Source of the DNA: Catellatospora sp. KI3
GTDB lineage: Bacteria; Actinomycetota; Actinomycetes; Mycobacteriales; Micromonosporaceae
Assembly: GCF_029948125.1 (NCBI RefSeq)
Contig: NZ_JASAMB010000019.1
Location: 62,001 to 126,000 of the forward strand
DNA length: 64,000 bases
Direction of reading: 5' to 3'
Position numbers and translations under genes: made by a program. The first letter of the stretch is position 1; every line of letters starts with the position of its first letter. The notes under the pieces were generated by a model. It had not been told where the DNA came from and did not search any database. It saw only the letters and a list, made by a program, of their open reading frames with translations. Shown here piece after piece: positions 32,101 to 41,585 of this stretch.

Positions 32101-35061
32101 TCAGAAGCCGCTGTTGCCGGGGCCGCGGTTGAGCGTGTAGCCGGTCCGGTTGACCAGACCGCCGCTCGCGGCACCGCTGACGGTCACGTACGTGACGTAC
32201 GCGCTGCCCGCGGCGTTGAGCTCGATGCCGTACGTCCCGGCCCCGTTGACGGTGACGTGGTCCAGCGTCAGGTTGGTGATGTTCTTCAGGTAGCTGAGCA
32301 GGATGCCCTGGTACTGGCTGTCGATGATGTCGACGTCCTTGACCAGGACCGGCGCGGTGATGTCGGTCGCCTCGGCGTAGATCCACAGGCCGCCGAGCGA
32401 GGAGTTCCAGTTGCGCTCGAAGCTGCTGGTACGGGTCAGCGTGTTGCGCTGTACCGAGGTGGTGCCGCTGAACGCCTGCGCCCCGTGCCACGTGCTGATC
32501 GCGATGCCGGCACCGGCGTACACGGAGTCGGTGATGAGGTTGTCCTCGATCCGGTTGGCGGTGCCGCCGTAGATCGCCGCGCCGTTGGCCAGCATCGGCA
32601 GGCTGACGGTGTTGAAGGTGAACGCGCTGTTGGCGACCGGGGCCGAGTTCGACCACATGGCCAGGGCGTCGTCACCGGTGTTGCGCAGCACGCTCTGGTC
32701 GATCCGGACGTTGTTGGCCCCGCCGTTGACGTTGACGCCGTCGGCGAAGGTGTTCCGGATGCGGACACCGACCGCGTACAGGCCGTTGGTGCCGGTGGTG
32801 GGCCACATGCCCACCTTGGTGTGCTCGATCCACACGTGGTGGACCAGCGAGCCGGTGCCGAAGTTGCCCTCGATCGCGGTGTCGAACGCGCTGTCGTCGC
32901 GGTAGCGCACGTCCCCGGCGAGGGTGAAGTCGGCCAGGCGCACGTTCGAGCCGGTGGCGAAGAAGCCGCCCTTGCCGTTGGTGCCCTTGATGACCGTGTA
33001 CCACTCGCCCGCGCCGCGCAGGCTGACGTTGGCGATGTTGATCCGCGCGTTGACGACGAACGTGCCCGCGGGCACCCAGACGCCCTTGCCCTGGCTCTGC
33101 GCCGCCGAGATCGCGCTGTTGAACGCGTTGGTGTCGTCGCCGGCGTCGTTCGCGACGGCGCCGTAGTCCGTGACCGGCAGGAAGTTGGTCGGCTGGGTGA
33201 GCGCGGCCGGGGTGACCTCGCCCTCGACCAGGTCGATCGTGTAGTACGCCGCTGAGGAGGACGCGTCCTTCTGCAGCTTGACCACGGTGCCCGCCGCGTA
33301 CGTGCCCGGCAGGAGCACCCGCACCTCGTCGAAGAAGCGGTGCGGCTCGCCACCGGCCGGGTTGTTGTTGTACGGGTACGCCCCGTACACCCAGCTGTAG
33401 ACGGAGCTAAGGGTCACGTCGGCGACCTTGGTCGAGCCGTTGTACAGCGCCAGCGGCGCGGTCTGGCCGGTGCCGCCCGCGTTGTCCGGGATCGAGTAGC
33501 GGATGACCAGCGCGTTGGCCGGCTTGGTCAGCGTGACCTGCACGTACTGGCCGGTCGAGGAGAGCTTGACCGCCTTGCGGCCCGACGCCTCCGACGCCTC
33601 GGTCAGGTAGGTGCGGTTCGGCCCGACCACCGAGGCGTTGGTGCTGCCGTTCTCGGCCTCGTAGGTGGTGTACGGCACCGTCGCGCCCCGGGCGGCCAGG
33701 GCCGCGCCGCCGGTCACGTACAGCGTGTCGAGCTGGACGTTGCCGGAGTCGCCGGAGTCGTACTGGTAGGCGACGATGTTGAGCCCGGCGCGCAGGGTCA
33801 GGTTCTGCGCCACGGTGAGCCAGCCCGACCCGGCGGGCAGGGTGAGCTGGCCCGTCTTGAGGTCGTTGACGTACACCGACACGGTGCGGCTCGCGCCGTT
33901 GGTGTTGGCGTAGCGCAGCGTGGTCGCGAACGAGCCGGCGGCGGCGGAGTTGACGGTGCGGATCACCCGGGCGCCGACGGCGGTCAGGCCGGTGACGTAG
34001 CCGCCGCCGTTGTAGCCCGCGGTGGACGTGGCCGCCGAGGTGCCGCCGGACAGGAAGCCGGTCTCCAGCTCGTACGGCTGGCCGCCGGGCTGCCCGGTCG
34101 GGGACGGAGACGGCGACGGCGACGGCGAGGCCGACGGGCTGGCCGCCGCACCGGAGACGGTGATGTTGTCGATGTTGACGTTGCCCGAGTCGGTGGTGTC
34201 GAACCGGTACGCCACGGTGTTGCTGCCGTTGGTGAGGTTCACCGACGAGGCGAACGTGCCCCAGGTGTCCCAGTTGGCCGTCGCGGGCAGGCCGACCTGC
34301 CCGATCTTGGTGCCGTTGGCGTACAGCGACAGGGTCATCGTCGCGCCGGTGCCGTTGGCGTACCGCAGCGTGACGGTCCGCGACCCGGCTCCGCTCACGT
34401 TGACCGTGAACGAGGTGTTCGCGTTGCCCTTGTTGCCGTCGGTGTAGCCGCCGACGAAACCGGAGCCGGTGTAGCCCGGGTGGTCGGTGGCGACGGCCGC
34501 GCCGCCGGACAGGGCGGCCGACTCGGCCTCGTACTGCCCCGCCGGCGGGGCCGCGATGTCGGCGACGGTCAGGCTGTCCAGATTGACGTTGCCCGAGTCG
34601 GCCGTGTCGAACCGGTACGACACCGTCGCGCTGCCGTTGGGCAGGCTGACGGTCTCGACCTGGGTGCCCCAGCTGTCCCAGTTGGCGGTGGCGTTGAGGC
34701 TGATCTGCTTCTGCTTCGCCCCGTTGACGTACAGCGACAGGGTCTTGGTCTGGGTGGTGCCGTTGGCGTAGCGCAGCGTCAGCGTGCGGCTGGCCGCGCC
34801 GGAGTTGCCGACCGTGAACGTCGTGTTCGCGTTGCCCTTGTTGCCGTCGGTGTAGCCGCCGACGAAACCGGAGCCGGTGTAGCCGGTGTGGTCCGTGGCG
34901 ACGGCCGTGCCGCCGGCCAGCGCGGCCGACTCGGCCTGGTACGTGGTGCTGGCGGCCTCGGCGGGCAGCGCGGCGAGCACGCCGGTGACCAGCGCGGTAG
35001 CCGCCGCGGCGGCTGTCGCCAGCGCGATGCGCAGTGTGTTGCGTGGTGCGGAGCGGTGCAT
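32101..35061 (-). CDS. Secreted multidomain GH87-type alpha-1,3-glucanase (mycodextranase-like)
   Basis: 986-residue exoenzyme: Sec signal peptide (to about 37), two CBM35/CBM6-like modules of 136 residues (about 38-170 and 177-305) that are near copies, a Ser-Pro linker, a third such module (about 328-450), a further beta-sandwich (about 465-620) and a right-handed beta-helix (about 640-986). The helix has ADGVNVNGGANNVRIDQSVL then NTGDDALAMWS; Asp774, Asp797 and Asp798 fit the known GH87 pattern of one Asp followed some 22-23 residues on by an Asp pair (recalled from the family). GGAAGGAG precedes the ATG. It would cut alpha-1,3-glucan outside the cell. Confidence 0.8.
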   Translation of the reverse strand: MHRSAPRNTLRIALATAAAAATALVTGVLAALPAEAASTTYQAESAALAGGTAVATDHTGYTGSGFVGGYTDGNKGNANTTFTVGNSGAASRTLTLRYANGTTQTKTLSLYVNGAKQKQISLNATANWDSWGTQVETVSLPNGSATVSYRFDTADSGNVNLDSLTVADIAAPPAGQYEAESAALSGGAAVATDHPGYTGSGFVGGYTDGNKGNANTSFTVNVSGAGSRTVTLRYANGTGATMTLSLYANGTKIGQVGLPATANWDTWGTFASSVNLTNGSNTVAYRFDTTDSGNVNIDNITVSGAAASPSASPSPSPSPSPTGQPGGQPYELETGFLSGGTSAATSTAGYNGGGYVTGLTAVGARVIRTVNSAAAGSFATTLRYANTNGASRTVSVYVNDLKTGQLTLPAGSGWLTVAQNLTLRAGLNIVAYQYDSGDSGNVQLDTLYVTGGAALAARGATVPYTTYEAENGSTNASVVGPNRTYLTEASEASGRKAVKLSSTGQYVQVTLTKPANALVIRYSIPDNAGGTGQTAPLALYNGSTKVADVTLSSVYSWVYGAYPYNNNPAGGEPHRFFDEVRVLLPGTYAAGTVVKLQKDASSSAAYYTIDLVEGEVTPAALTQPTNFLPVTDYGAVANDAGDDTNAFNSAISAAQSQGKGVWVPAGTFVVNARINIANVSLRGAGEWYTVIKGTNGKGGFFATGSNVRLADFTLAGDVRYRDDSAFDTAIEGNFGTGSLVHHVWIEHTKVGMWPTTGTNGLYAVGVRIRNTFADGVNVNGGANNVRIDQSVLRNTGDDALAMWSNSAPVANSAFTFNTVSLPMLANGAAIYGGTANRIEDNLITDSVYAGAGIAISTWHGAQAFSGTTSVQRNTLTRTSSFERNWNSSLGGLWIYAEATDITAPVLVKDVDIIDSQYQGILLSYLKNITNLTLDHVTVNGAGTYGIELNAAGSAYVTYVTVSGAASGGLVNRTGYTLNRGPGNSGF

Positions 35062-35206
35062 GGTGCGTTACTCCTTCCCTGCGGTGATGGGGTTCCCCCG
35101 TGTCCCGGGCAGCGGCCATCGGCTCACCGGTGCGGTGGGCTGCTGGTCGGTGCCGGTGCCGGTCAAGCACCGCCGGGCGCGGCGCTGGACCGTGTCTGCG
35201 GTGCCG

Positions 35207-36094
35207 TCAGCCCTTGATGGCTCCGGCGGACAGGCCGTTGAGGATCCGGCGCTGGAAGATCATGAAGACGACGATCATCGGGAGGCTGGCCATGGCCAGC
35301 GCCGCGTACAGCTCGTTCTGCGGGACCTGGCCGGTGAAGGACAGGCGGCTCAGCGCCACGCTGATGGTCTGCTGCTGCGGGTCCTGGAGCACCAGCAGCG
35401 GCCACAGGAAGTCCTTCCACGACCCGATGATCGCGAAGATCGAGATGACCGCGAGTACGGGCAGCGACAGCGGCAGGATCACACTCCACAGCATCCGCAG
35501 CCGCCCCGCCCCGTCGATGCTCGCCGCTTCGAGCAGGTCGTCGGGGATCTGGTCGAAGAACCGCTTGAGCACGTAGACGTTGAACGCGTTGGCGGCGCCG
35601 GGCAGCCACAGCGCCCACGGGCTGTTCAGCAGGTTGACGCCGACGATCGGCACGTCGACCACGGTCAGGTACGACGGCACCAGCAGCGCGGCGGCGGGCA
35701 GCATCAGGCTGGCCAGCATCGCGCCGAGCACCACCTTGCCGAAGACCGGCCGCAGCTTCGACAGCGCGTACGCCGCCGCGACGTCGACCAGCAGCTGGAT
35801 CAGCCAGCCGAAGAACGCGTAGTAGGCGGTGTTGAGCAGGAAGTGGCCGACCTGCAGCCGCTCCCACGCGTCGGCGAACGTGCTCCAGTGCCACTCGGTC
35901 GGCAGCAGCGTCGGCACCGGCTGCACCAGCTCCTGCGGCGACTTCAGCGCGCCGGAGAACATCCAGTACAGCGGGAAGATGAACAGCAGCGTGAAGGCGA
36001 CGGCCAGCGCGCCCAGCACGACGCGGTACACCAGCCGGTTGCGGCCGCGCCGCAGGTGGGCGTCGGAGATCAGCGATCGGGTCGAGGAGCTCAT
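35207..36094 (-). CDS. Sugar ABC transporter permease, MalG-like
   Basis: 295 residues, six helices, CUT1 family. The EAA loop is EAASIDGAGRLRMLWSVILPLSLP, and the C-terminus ends AGAIKG as in MalG-type subunits. It follows the MalF-like gene after 14 bases and precedes the GH87 gene by 145 bases. No ATPase gene accompanies the importer, which is normal in actinomycetes where a shared MsiK-like ATPase serves several systems. Confidence 0.92.
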   Translation of the reverse strand: MSSSTRSLISDAHLRRGRNRLVYRVVLGALAVAFTLLFIFPLYWMFSGALKSPQELVQPVPTLLPTEWHWSTFADAWERLQVGHFLLNTAYYAFFGWLIQLLVDVAAAYALSKLRPVFGKVVLGAMLASLMLPAAALLVPSYLTVVDVPIVGVNLLNSPWALWLPGAANAFNVYVLKRFFDQIPDDLLEAASIDGAGRLRMLWSVILPLSLPVLAVISIFAIIGSWKDFLWPLLVLQDPQQQTISVALSRLSFTGQVPQNELYAALAMASLPMIVVFMIFQRRILNGLSAGAIKG

Positions 36095-36108
36095 CAGGGC
36101 ACCCGCTC

Positions 36109-36999
36109 TCAGTCGGCCTTGCGGGTCAGCCGCAGGTACACGGCCGAGAACGCGCCGAGCACGATGAACAGCAGCACGCTCATCGCGGCGGCCAGGCCGA
36201 AGTCGTTGTTGACGGTGAAGGCGTACCGGTAGATCAGCACCATCACCGTGATGGTGTCCGGGTTCGTGGTGCCGGTCAGCTGGAACGGCTCGATGAACAC
36301 CTGCATGGTCGCCACGATCTGCAGCAGCAGCAGGACCAGCATGATGAACCGCAGCTGCGGGATGGTCACGTGGCGCACCCGCTGCCACACGCTCGCGCCG
36401 TCGAGTTCGGCGGCCTCGTAGAGCTCGCTGGGGATGCCCGCGAGCCCGGCCAGGTACATGATCGTCGCACCGCCCATGTTGGCCCAGGTCGACACCAGTA
36501 CCAGCGAGACCATCGCCATCTTCGGCGACTGGGTCCACTCCGAGGTGGGCAGGTGCAGCGCGCTCAGCACCGCGTTGAACAGGCCGGAGCCGGGGTCGTA
36601 GAAGTACTTCCACAGCAGCACGCTGACGATCGGCGGCAGCATCACCGGCAGGTAGACGGCGACCCGGAAGAAGCCCTTGGCGTGCCGGAACTCGTTGACG
36701 ACCAGCGCCACCGCGAACGGCACCGCGTATCCGAACAGCAGTGCCAGCGCCGTGAACTCCAGCGTGTTGAGCCAGGCGGTGCCGAACAGCGGGTCGGCGA
36801 ACAGCGCCCGGTAGTTGTCGAGCCCGACCCAGTAGGGCGGGGTGACGAAGTTGTCCTGCTGGAAGCTGAGGATGATGCCCTTGACCAGCGGATACCAGGA
36901 GAACAGGCCGAAGCAGACCAGACCGGCCGCCAGGAACGCGTACGCCTGCAGGTTGTCGCCGATCCGCCGCCGCAGCCGCTCGGATGCTCCGACCGTCAT
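36109..36999 (-). CDS. Sugar ABC transporter permease, MalF-like
   Basis: 296 residues with six helices. The first is AYAFLAAGLVCFGLFSWYPL; the EAA loop is YEAAELDGASVWQRVRHVTIPQL. ATG 36999 has AAAGGG about 10 bases upstream; the longer reading from 37074 adds an unlikely Arg-rich lead. It sits between the binding-protein gene and its MalG-like partner. Confidence 0.91.
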   Translation of the reverse strand: MTVGASERLRRRIGDNLQAYAFLAAGLVCFGLFSWYPLVKGIILSFQQDNFVTPPYWVGLDNYRALFADPLFGTAWLNTLEFTALALLFGYAVPFAVALVVNEFRHAKGFFRVAVYLPVMLPPIVSVLLWKYFYDPGSGLFNAVLSALHLPTSEWTQSPKMAMVSLVLVSTWANMGGATIMYLAGLAGIPSELYEAAELDGASVWQRVRHVTIPQLRFIMLVLLLLQIVATMQVFIEPFQLTGTTNPDTITVMVLIYRYAFTVNNDFGLAAAMSVLLFIVLGAFSAVYLRLTRKAD

Positions 37000-37070
37000 C
37001 GTGGCCGCCCTTTCTGCTCGCACCAGGGGTAGGCCCCGGGCTGCCAATCCCCCAGCCCGGGGCCTGTTCG

Positions 37071-38426
37071 TCACTTGGCTGCGGCCAGGATCGTGTTGAC
37101 CTGGGCCTCTGCGTCAGCGAGGAGCTTCGCGATGTCGGCGTTGCGGTCGGTCAGGACCTTCTGCATCGCCGTGTCCAGCACCGCGTAGACCTGCTGCGCC
37201 AGCGGCGGCTCCAGCTTCAGCGGGATGCTCGCGTTTCCGGCGACGAACGGCGCGAAGTTGTCCGAGGGGACGTTCGCGAACTTCTTGGTGGCCTCCTCGC
37301 GCTTGGCGGCCGAGGCACCGGTCCAGATGTTGGGCTGCGGAAGGCCGACGGGCTGGCCCGCCTTGGACGCCTTCTCGTTGTCCGCCATGATCCGGTCCGG
37401 GTTGATCGTCTTGAAGGACAGCCAGGTCAGACCGGCCTTGATCTTCTCCGGGCTGAGGCCGGCCTTGAACATGTAGCCGTCGCCGCCGCCCAGGGTGCCC
37501 TGGCCGCCCGGCATGACCGACAGGCCGTAGTCCTCGTACTTGCCCTTGTACTGGTTCACGATCACCGGCAGGTTGTCCGACGAGCCGATGTACATGCCGA
37601 GCTTGCCCGAGGCGGCCATCTGGATCAGGTCGGCCCACTCCAGCAGCTGGCGGCTGCCCATGGTGTCGTCGGTCCAGCGCATGTCCTTCAGCTGCTGCAG
37701 GACCTGCTTGCCCTTGTCGCTGTTGAAGGCGGCCTTCCACTTGTCGCCGTCCTTGACGGCGATGTCGCCGCCGACCGAGTACAGCTCGGCGGTGAAGTGC
37801 CAGCCACCGGTGTTGCTCTTGCTGTAGTCGCCGTAGCCGACCACGCCGTCACCGAGCGCCTTCAGCTTCTGCGCGGCGGTGCGGACCTCTTCCCAGGTCT
37901 TGGGCGGGTTCGCCGGGTCGAGACCGGCCTTGGTGAACAGGGTGCGGTTGTAGACCAGGCCGAGGGAGTAGTTCGCCGAAGGCAGGCCGTACACCTTGCC
38001 GTCCGGGCCGGTGAAGACCTTCATCAGCTGCTCCTGGATGTCCTTCACCTGCGGGACGGTGTCCAGGTAAGCGGAGATGTCGGAGACCTGCTTCTTGGCG
38101 ATCAGCGCCTGCGGGTCGGTGAAGTAGACGTAGAAGACGTCCTCCAGCTGGCCGCCGGCCAGCTTGGTGGCGAACGTCTGGGGGTCCATGAACCCCTCTT
38201 TGGCGTCGATCTTGATGTTCGGGTACTTCGCCTCGAACGCCTTCACGTCGGCCTCGAAGTTGGCCAGGTTGACCGCGTCGGTCGCCGGCGGCTTGCCGTT
38301 GACCGTGATCGTCACCGGGCCGGTGGACTCGGCGGGCTTGTCCTCGCCGGAGCACGCGGCGCCGAGCAGCGCCGTGCCGGCGATCAGCGCCACCGCGACG
38401 GACTTGCCGAGCATGCGACGGTTCAT
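37071..38426 (-). CDS. Extracellular sugar-binding lipoprotein
   Basis: CUT1 solute-binding protein of 451 residues, anchored by a lipobox LGAAC after a short signal peptide. The body shows the SBP_bac_1 pattern (VTITVNGKPP..., FEAKYPNIKIDAKEGFMDPQTF, then PSANYSLGLVYNRTLFTKAGLD). AGAAGGGA lies upstream of ATG 38426. First structural gene after the LacI regulator; 71 bases separate it from the MalF-like gene. By context it binds alpha-glucan oligomers such as nigero-oligosaccharides. Confidence 0.9.
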   Translation of the reverse strand: MNRRMLGKSVAVALIAGTALLGAACSGEDKPAESTGPVTITVNGKPPATDAVNLANFEADVKAFEAKYPNIKIDAKEGFMDPQTFATKLAGGQLEDVFYVYFTDPQALIAKKQVSDISAYLDTVPQVKDIQEQLMKVFTGPDGKVYGLPSANYSLGLVYNRTLFTKAGLDPANPPKTWEEVRTAAQKLKALGDGVVGYGDYSKSNTGGWHFTAELYSVGGDIAVKDGDKWKAAFNSDKGKQVLQQLKDMRWTDDTMGSRQLLEWADLIQMAASGKLGMYIGSSDNLPVIVNQYKGKYEDYGLSVMPGGQGTLGGGDGYMFKAGLSPEKIKAGLTWLSFKTINPDRIMADNEKASKAGQPVGLPQPNIWTGASAAKREEATKKFANVPSDNFAPFVAGNASIPLKLEPPLAQQVYAVLDTAMQKVLTDRNADIAKLLADAEAQVNTILAAAK

Positions 38427-38646
38427 CGTCAAATATCCCTTCTGGGTATGCACAGGTACCGAGCCGGGGGCAGCCCGGATCGACCGGAGACGCGACACCT
38501 CCGGTTGTTGCTTGCGCATTGCCACCGTGTTGCTCTGCGATTTCCGAGCACTTCGGCGTGAGCAGAAGGCTAGACGGTATGAACCCAAGAAGTCCATGGG
38601 TTGTTGCAAAAAATTGACCAGAAGATCGTCTTGGAGTTGCACTGCC

Positions 38647-38658
38647 TCGCAAACGCGA
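38647..38658. promoter_or_regulatory. Candidate LacI-family operator
   Basis: TCGCAAACGCGA, an inverted repeat of TCGC arms, in the 284-base gap 38427-38710 between the regulator gene and the operon it should control. TGGACT and TAGCCT around 38560-38590 on the minus strand are a weak promoter candidate. The rest of the gap shows no gene. Confidence 0.35.
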
Positions 38659-38710
38659 TACTTGTCGATGTCTTAAGGCGCTGGACAGGCAATCGTCGAG
38701 TTCGGACTGA

Positions 38711-39715
38711 TCACGACTGGCAGGGGCCCGTTGAGCTGCGCACGATCAGCTCCGGGTCGAACAGGATCTCGCCCCGGTCGACCACACCGCCTTCGATCTG
38801 CGCCATCAGCGAGGCCACCGCCGCGCTCGCCATCGGCTCGATCGGCTGGCGCACCGTGGTCAGCGGCGGATCCGTCACGCCCATGAAGGTCGAGTCGTCG
38901 AACCCGATCACCGACACGTCCTGCGGCACCGAAAGCCCCTGCTTGCGTACGGCGCGGATCGCGCCCAGCGCCAGCGCGTCACTGGCGCAGACCACCCCGG
39001 TCACGCCCTCGGCCAGCAGCCGCGTGGCCGCGCCGCGACCGCCCTCGGTCGAGAAGATCGTGTGCTCCACCCAGCGCCGCCACTGCCGCGACTGCCCCCG
39101 CCGCTCGAAGAACCGCACGTAGGCGGCGAGTTTGCGGGCCGAGGGGATGTGCCCGGGCGGGCCCAGCACCAGGCCGACGCGCTCGTGGCCCAGGGCGGTC
39201 AGGTGCGTCAGCGCCTGCTCCACCGCCAGCTCGTCGTCGACGCACACCCGCGGCACGCCCAGGTTCTCGTCGGCGGCGTTGATCAGCACGATCGGCAGCC
39301 GGCGCTCCTCCAGCCTGCGGCACTGCTCCGGGCCCGCGTCGGCGTAGCTGCCGCCCACGAACACGATCCCGCCGACCTGGTGCGACAGCAGCATCTCGAT
39401 GTAGTGCGACTCCGAGACCCCGTCCGCGGTACGCGTGCACAGCGCGGGCACCAGCCCCCGCTTGATCAGGGCCTGCGCGATCACCTCGGCGAAGGCGGGG
39501 AAGATGGGGTTCTGCAGGTCGGGCAGGACCAGGCCGACGAGGCGGCCGCGCTCGGCGCGGATGCGCTCCGGGCGCGGGAAGCCGAACACGTCCAGGGCCG
39601 TGAGCACGGCGTCCCTGGTCGCGGGGGCGATGCCGGGCTTGTTGTGCAGGACGCGGCTCACCGTCGCCTCGGACACCCCGGTGAACTTGGCCACCGCCGC
39701 CAGTCTGCTCGTCAC
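38711..39715 (-). CDS. LacI-family transcriptional regulator
   Basis: 334 residues. The N-terminal LacI helix-turn-helix reads SRLAAVAKFTGVSEATVSRVLHNKPGI, followed by the hinge and a periplasmic-binding-like effector domain (VGLVLPDLQNPIFPAFAEVIAQAL, then SVIGFDDSTFMGVTDPPLTTVRQP). GTG 39715 follows TAAGCT by seven bases, so it is probably leaderless; the frame is open further upstream but runs into repeat B4. It heads the sugar locus and should repress it without the inducing oligosaccharide. Confidence 0.92.
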   Translation of the reverse strand: MTSRLAAVAKFTGVSEATVSRVLHNKPGIAPATRDAVLTALDVFGFPRPERIRAERGRLVGLVLPDLQNPIFPAFAEVIAQALIKRGLVPALCTRTADGVSESHYIEMLLSHQVGGIVFVGGSYADAGPEQCRRLEERRLPIVLINAADENLGVPRVCVDDELAVEQALTHLTALGHERVGLVLGPPGHIPSARKLAAYVRFFERRGQSRQWRRWVEHTIFSTEGGRGAATRLLAEGVTGVVCASDALALGAIRAVRKQGLSVPQDVSVIGFDDSTFMGVTDPPLTTVRQPIEPMASAAVASLMAQIEGGVVDRGEILFDPELIVRSSTGPCQS

Positions 39716-39722
39716 GACAGCG

Positions 39723-39728
39723 AGCTTA
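39723..39728 (-). promoter_or_regulatory. Leaderless -10 box of the LacI-family gene
   Basis: TAAGCT on the minus strand, seven bases before GTG 39715. Confidence 0.55.
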
Positions 39729-39806
39729 CGATACTCCGTGCAAAAACTCGATACCCCCACGCAACCTCTTGCACCCTCGCCTCGGCCGCGTCCGCCCGGC
39801 GCCGTG

Positions 39807-39870
39807 GTGCAGTTTCGGGGAAACTGCCGGAATCTTGGGCCGGATTCCTGCACTTTCCCCGAAACTGCAC
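39807..39870. repeat. Family B dyad element, copy B4
   Basis: Arms GTGCAGTTTCGGGGAAACTG and its complement, between the MFS stop (39942, 72 bases away) and the LacI start (39715). Confidence 0.82.
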
Positions 39871-39941
39871 CCGATCTTGGCGCGCGCGGCACGGGGGCGC
39901 GGGCGTGGTGCGCGGTGCGGGTGGGTGCGGGGCGTGGGTGG

Positions 39942-41411
39942 TCAGTGGGGGGTGGCGGGGACGGGGGTCGCGGAGTCGCGGGCGGCGCGGCGGCCGGCGT
40001 ACACGTCGATGAGGGCGACGACCAGGGCCGCCAGCACGAAGGCGATGGTGAGCAGCAGGCCGTGCCGGAACGCGGCCGCGTAGTCGCCCTGCGAGGCAGC
40101 GAGCCCGGCGAAGAAGATGGCGCCGATCGCGGCGATGCCGACCGCCGCGCCGATGCGCTGCCCGGTCTGCAGCACGCCGCTGGCGCTGCCCGCCCCGGCC
40201 ACCGGCACCTCGGCCAGGGTCAGCGTCTGGTTCGGGGCGATCACCAGGCCGCTGCCGATCCCGGCGACGAGCAGCGGCAGGGCGGTCGCCCAGCCGTCGG
40301 CGCGGCCCGGTACCAGCTCGACGGCCAGTTCCACCCCGGCCAGCCCGAACGCGACCAGGCCCAGCCCGACCGCGATGAGGGTACGCCCGACGCGCGTCAC
40401 CACCCGGCCGCCGGCGCCGGCCGACACCGCCGACCCGAGCGCGAACGGCAGCGTGGCGAGGCCCGCCTGCAGCGCCGTGTAGCCGATGCCCTGCTGGAGG
40501 TACAGCGTGAAGATGAAGAAGATCGCGGTGAACCCGGCGAAGTAGACCAGGCCGAGCAGCGTGCCCAGGGCGTACGAGCGGCGCCGGAACAGGCTCAGGT
40601 CGACCATCGGGGTGCCCGCGGCGGTGCGCGCGTACCGGCGTTCCCACGTGACGAAGCCGGCCAGCACCACCAGCCCGGCCGCGAGCAGGAGCCACTTGCC
40701 GCGCCCCGGCCACGACTGCTCCTGGATCAGCGGCAGCAGCACGAGGACCACGCCCACCGCCAGCAGCAGCACCCCGACGGGGTCGAAGCTCTCCCGGCGT
40801 CTTCGGCTGTCGCAGAAGCCCGGGATGAACCGGTACGCCATGATGATCGCGAGAATGCCCACCGGGATGTTGACGTAGAACACCCAGCGCCAGCCCTGCT
40901 CGACCCCGGCGGCCTGGATGAGCAGGCCGCCCAGCAGCGGGCCGATGGCGGTGGAGATGCCGACGATCGCGCCGAGCATGCCGAAGGCCCGGCCGCGTTC
41001 GGCGCCCCGGAACAGCTGCTGGATCAGCCCGCTGATCTGCGGGTTCATGATCCCGCCCGCGGCGCCCTGGACGAGCCGGGCCAGCACCAGCCACAGCGCG
41101 GTACGCGCCAGCCCGGCCGCGGCGCTGGACAGGGTGAACAGGGCCACCGCCGCCACGAACGCGTTGCGGCGCCCGTGCATGTCGCCGAAGCGGCCCGCGG
41201 GCACCAGCAGGATGCCGAACGCCAGCGCGTACCCGGACAGTATCCACTGCAGGTCGCTGGCGGTGGCGTGCAGTCCGGACCGGATCGAGGGCAGCGCCAC
41301 GTTGACGATGCTGACGTCGAGCAGGGCCATGAAGCCGCCGATGAGGCAGACGCTCAGCGCCCGCCACCGGCGCGGATCGGGTCGGTAGTCGTCACCCGCG
41401 CCGCTGTGCAT
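39942..41411 (-). CDS. MFS drug exporter, DHA2 (14-helix) type
   Basis: 489-residue proton-driven exporter of the EmrB/QacA group. It has LLDVSIVNVALPSI (motif D1), the A motif GRFGDMHGRRNAF, and motif C-like GIGLGPLLGGLL-type ISTAIGPLLGGLLIQ. Fourteen helices can be counted. ATG 41411 follows TAGGCT by exactly seven bases, a leaderless start. No regulator is adjacent, and the substrate is unknown. Confidence 0.9.
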   Translation of the reverse strand: MHSGAGDDYRPDPRRWRALSVCLIGGFMALLDVSIVNVALPSIRSGLHATASDLQWILSGYALAFGILLVPAGRFGDMHGRRNAFVAAVALFTLSSAAAGLARTALWLVLARLVQGAAGGIMNPQISGLIQQLFRGAERGRAFGMLGAIVGISTAIGPLLGGLLIQAAGVEQGWRWVFYVNIPVGILAIIMAYRFIPGFCDSRRRRESFDPVGVLLLAVGVVLVLLPLIQEQSWPGRGKWLLLAAGLVVLAGFVTWERRYARTAAGTPMVDLSLFRRRSYALGTLLGLVYFAGFTAIFFIFTLYLQQGIGYTALQAGLATLPFALGSAVSAGAGGRVVTRVGRTLIAVGLGLVAFGLAGVELAVELVPGRADGWATALPLLVAGIGSGLVIAPNQTLTLAEVPVAGAGSASGVLQTGQRIGAAVGIAAIGAIFFAGLAASQGDYAAAFRHGLLLTIAFVLAALVVALIDVYAGRRAARDSATPVPATPH

Positions 41412-41418
41412 GATGCCG

Positions 41419-41424
41419 AGCCTA
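41419..41424 (-). promoter_or_regulatory. Leaderless -10 box of the DHA2 exporter
   Basis: TAGGCT on the minus strand, seven bases before ATG 41411. Confidence 0.6.
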
Positions 41425-41585
41425 CCGGCGGTTGTCCGTTTCCTGGCTGGTTCGCGGTAATCGTGCCGCCTCGGCCCGGCTCGTCAGCATCTCGCCGATC
41501 TCAGCGTGACGCCGGCCTGCCACGTCGGATGGGGCGAGATCGGAGTCGACGAGACAGGCCGACGTTCATGCGCTCGATGCCGCGC

